Below are positions 61,717 to 64,000 of a DNA stretch of 64,000 nucleotides, in pieces. The notes below the pieces were generated by a model that made no database searches, was not told where the DNA came from, and worked only from the letters and a program-made list of their open reading frames with translations. The translations under genes and the position numbers were made by a program. The stretch is from Xanthomonas arboricola pv. juglandis (GTDB taxonomy: Bacteria > Pseudomonadota > Gammaproteobacteria > Xanthomonadales > Xanthomonadaceae): positions 473,472 to 537,471 of the forward strand of contig NZ_JZEF01000001.1 of assembly GCF_001013475.1 (NCBI RefSeq). The letters are read 5' to 3'. Within the stretch, counting starts at the first letter, position 1. Every line of letters begins with the position of its first letter.

Positions 61717-61856
61717 CGTCCTGCTCCCTGGCTCGGAACAAGCAGTCTCTACGGCGTCTATGGCTCAGGTAAGGTCGGCTCTCACGTGATGACGGGTCAG
61801 ACTTTTACCGAAGGTGGCCTCCGCCGTTCGTGCAGTCCTCCCCCGAGACCCGCTCC

Positions 61857-63878
<2,022 letters not shown>

Positions 63879-63917
63879 GGCAGGGCGACAGCACGAAAGT
63901 TCGAGCGCAGGGAGGGC

Positions 63918-63946
63918 TTGTGGTGATCCAAACCCTGCGCTAGAAT
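63918..63946 (+). promoter_or_regulatory. Promoter of the tRNA at the window end
   Basis: TTGTGG (63918-63923), a 17-bp spacer and TAGAAT (63941-63946) lie 36 bp before the tRNA start. Confidence 0.55.
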
Positions 63947-63982
63947 GCGCGCCCTGCACAGCGCAATGCTGACGCAGGAAAC

Positions 63983-64000
63983 GGGCGGTTAGCTCAGCGG
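63983..64000 (+). tRNA. 5' end of a tRNA cut by the window edge
   Basis: The last 18 bases, gggcggttagctcagcgg, match a tRNA acceptor 5' strand, TA at positions 8-9 and the start of a D arm. The anticodon is outside the window, so identity is open; a valine tRNA is one possibility. Confidence 0.75.

Overview
The window is chromosomal DNA from a high-GC gammaproteobacterium, almost certainly Xanthomonas or a very close Xanthomonadaceae relative. The signs are the gene order fimV-truA-trpF, trpB-trpA-accD-glmM, tpiA-secG-tRNA-nuoA..N and initiator tRNA-rimP-nusA-infB-rbfA-truB-rpsO-pnp, an Oar-type TonB-dependent receptor, and the type IV minor pilin set fimT-pilV-W-X-Y1-E. Most of it is core metabolism and information processing, packed tightly with many 1-10 bp overlaps. 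I saw no insertion sequences, phage genes or CRISPR arrays.

Layout. 1-3331: the 3' part of fimV, a small VOC-family protein, truA and trpF. 3332-3472: a short G-rich repeat between convergent genes. 3473-6773: a TrpI-like LysR regulator divergent from trpB, a 69-residue cysteine-rich protein, and trpA. 6981-9297: accD and glmM, with a possible 29-residue membrane peptide overlapping the end of glmM. 9422-15994: an accessory block lying between glmM and tpiA. It holds an Fe(II)/2-oxoglutarate-type oxygenase, then four translationally coupled genes (exported cupredoxin-like protein, membrane GGDEF-EAL protein with a periplasmic sensor region, DUF3034-like outer-membrane barrel, truncated-globin lipoprotein), and a short-chain dehydrogenase on the other strand. 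16107-17503: tpiA, secG and tRNA-Leu. 17606-32459: the complete 14-gene complex I operon, with a histidine-rich insertion in NuoL.

32622-42151: promoter, initiator tRNA, tandem hairpins, then the translation/RNA operon up to pnp. 42181-48785: a palindromic repeat, a DUF2272 protein, nadC and a Trm112-like protein on the minus strand, then purE-purK, a divergent Fe-superoxide dismutase with altered gateway residues, and the coupled set grxD, degenerate SDR, marC. 49239-53975: the TonB receptor and the nucleotidase ppnN. 54090-60975: the minor pilin/PilY1 operon, visibly poorer in G+C than its surroundings. 61046-61122: tRNA-Asn. 61174-61716: a second FimT-like pseudopilin on the minus strand. 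61857-63878: uvrB. 63983-64000: the first bases of another tRNA.

The best candidates for undescribed biology are the copper/heme/c-di-GMP operon at 10561-14913, the Cys-rich protein inside trpB-trpA, the NuoL histidine loop, the gateway-mutant superoxide dismutase, and the second FimT, which lacks the pilin Glu5 but carries a GRxR motif.
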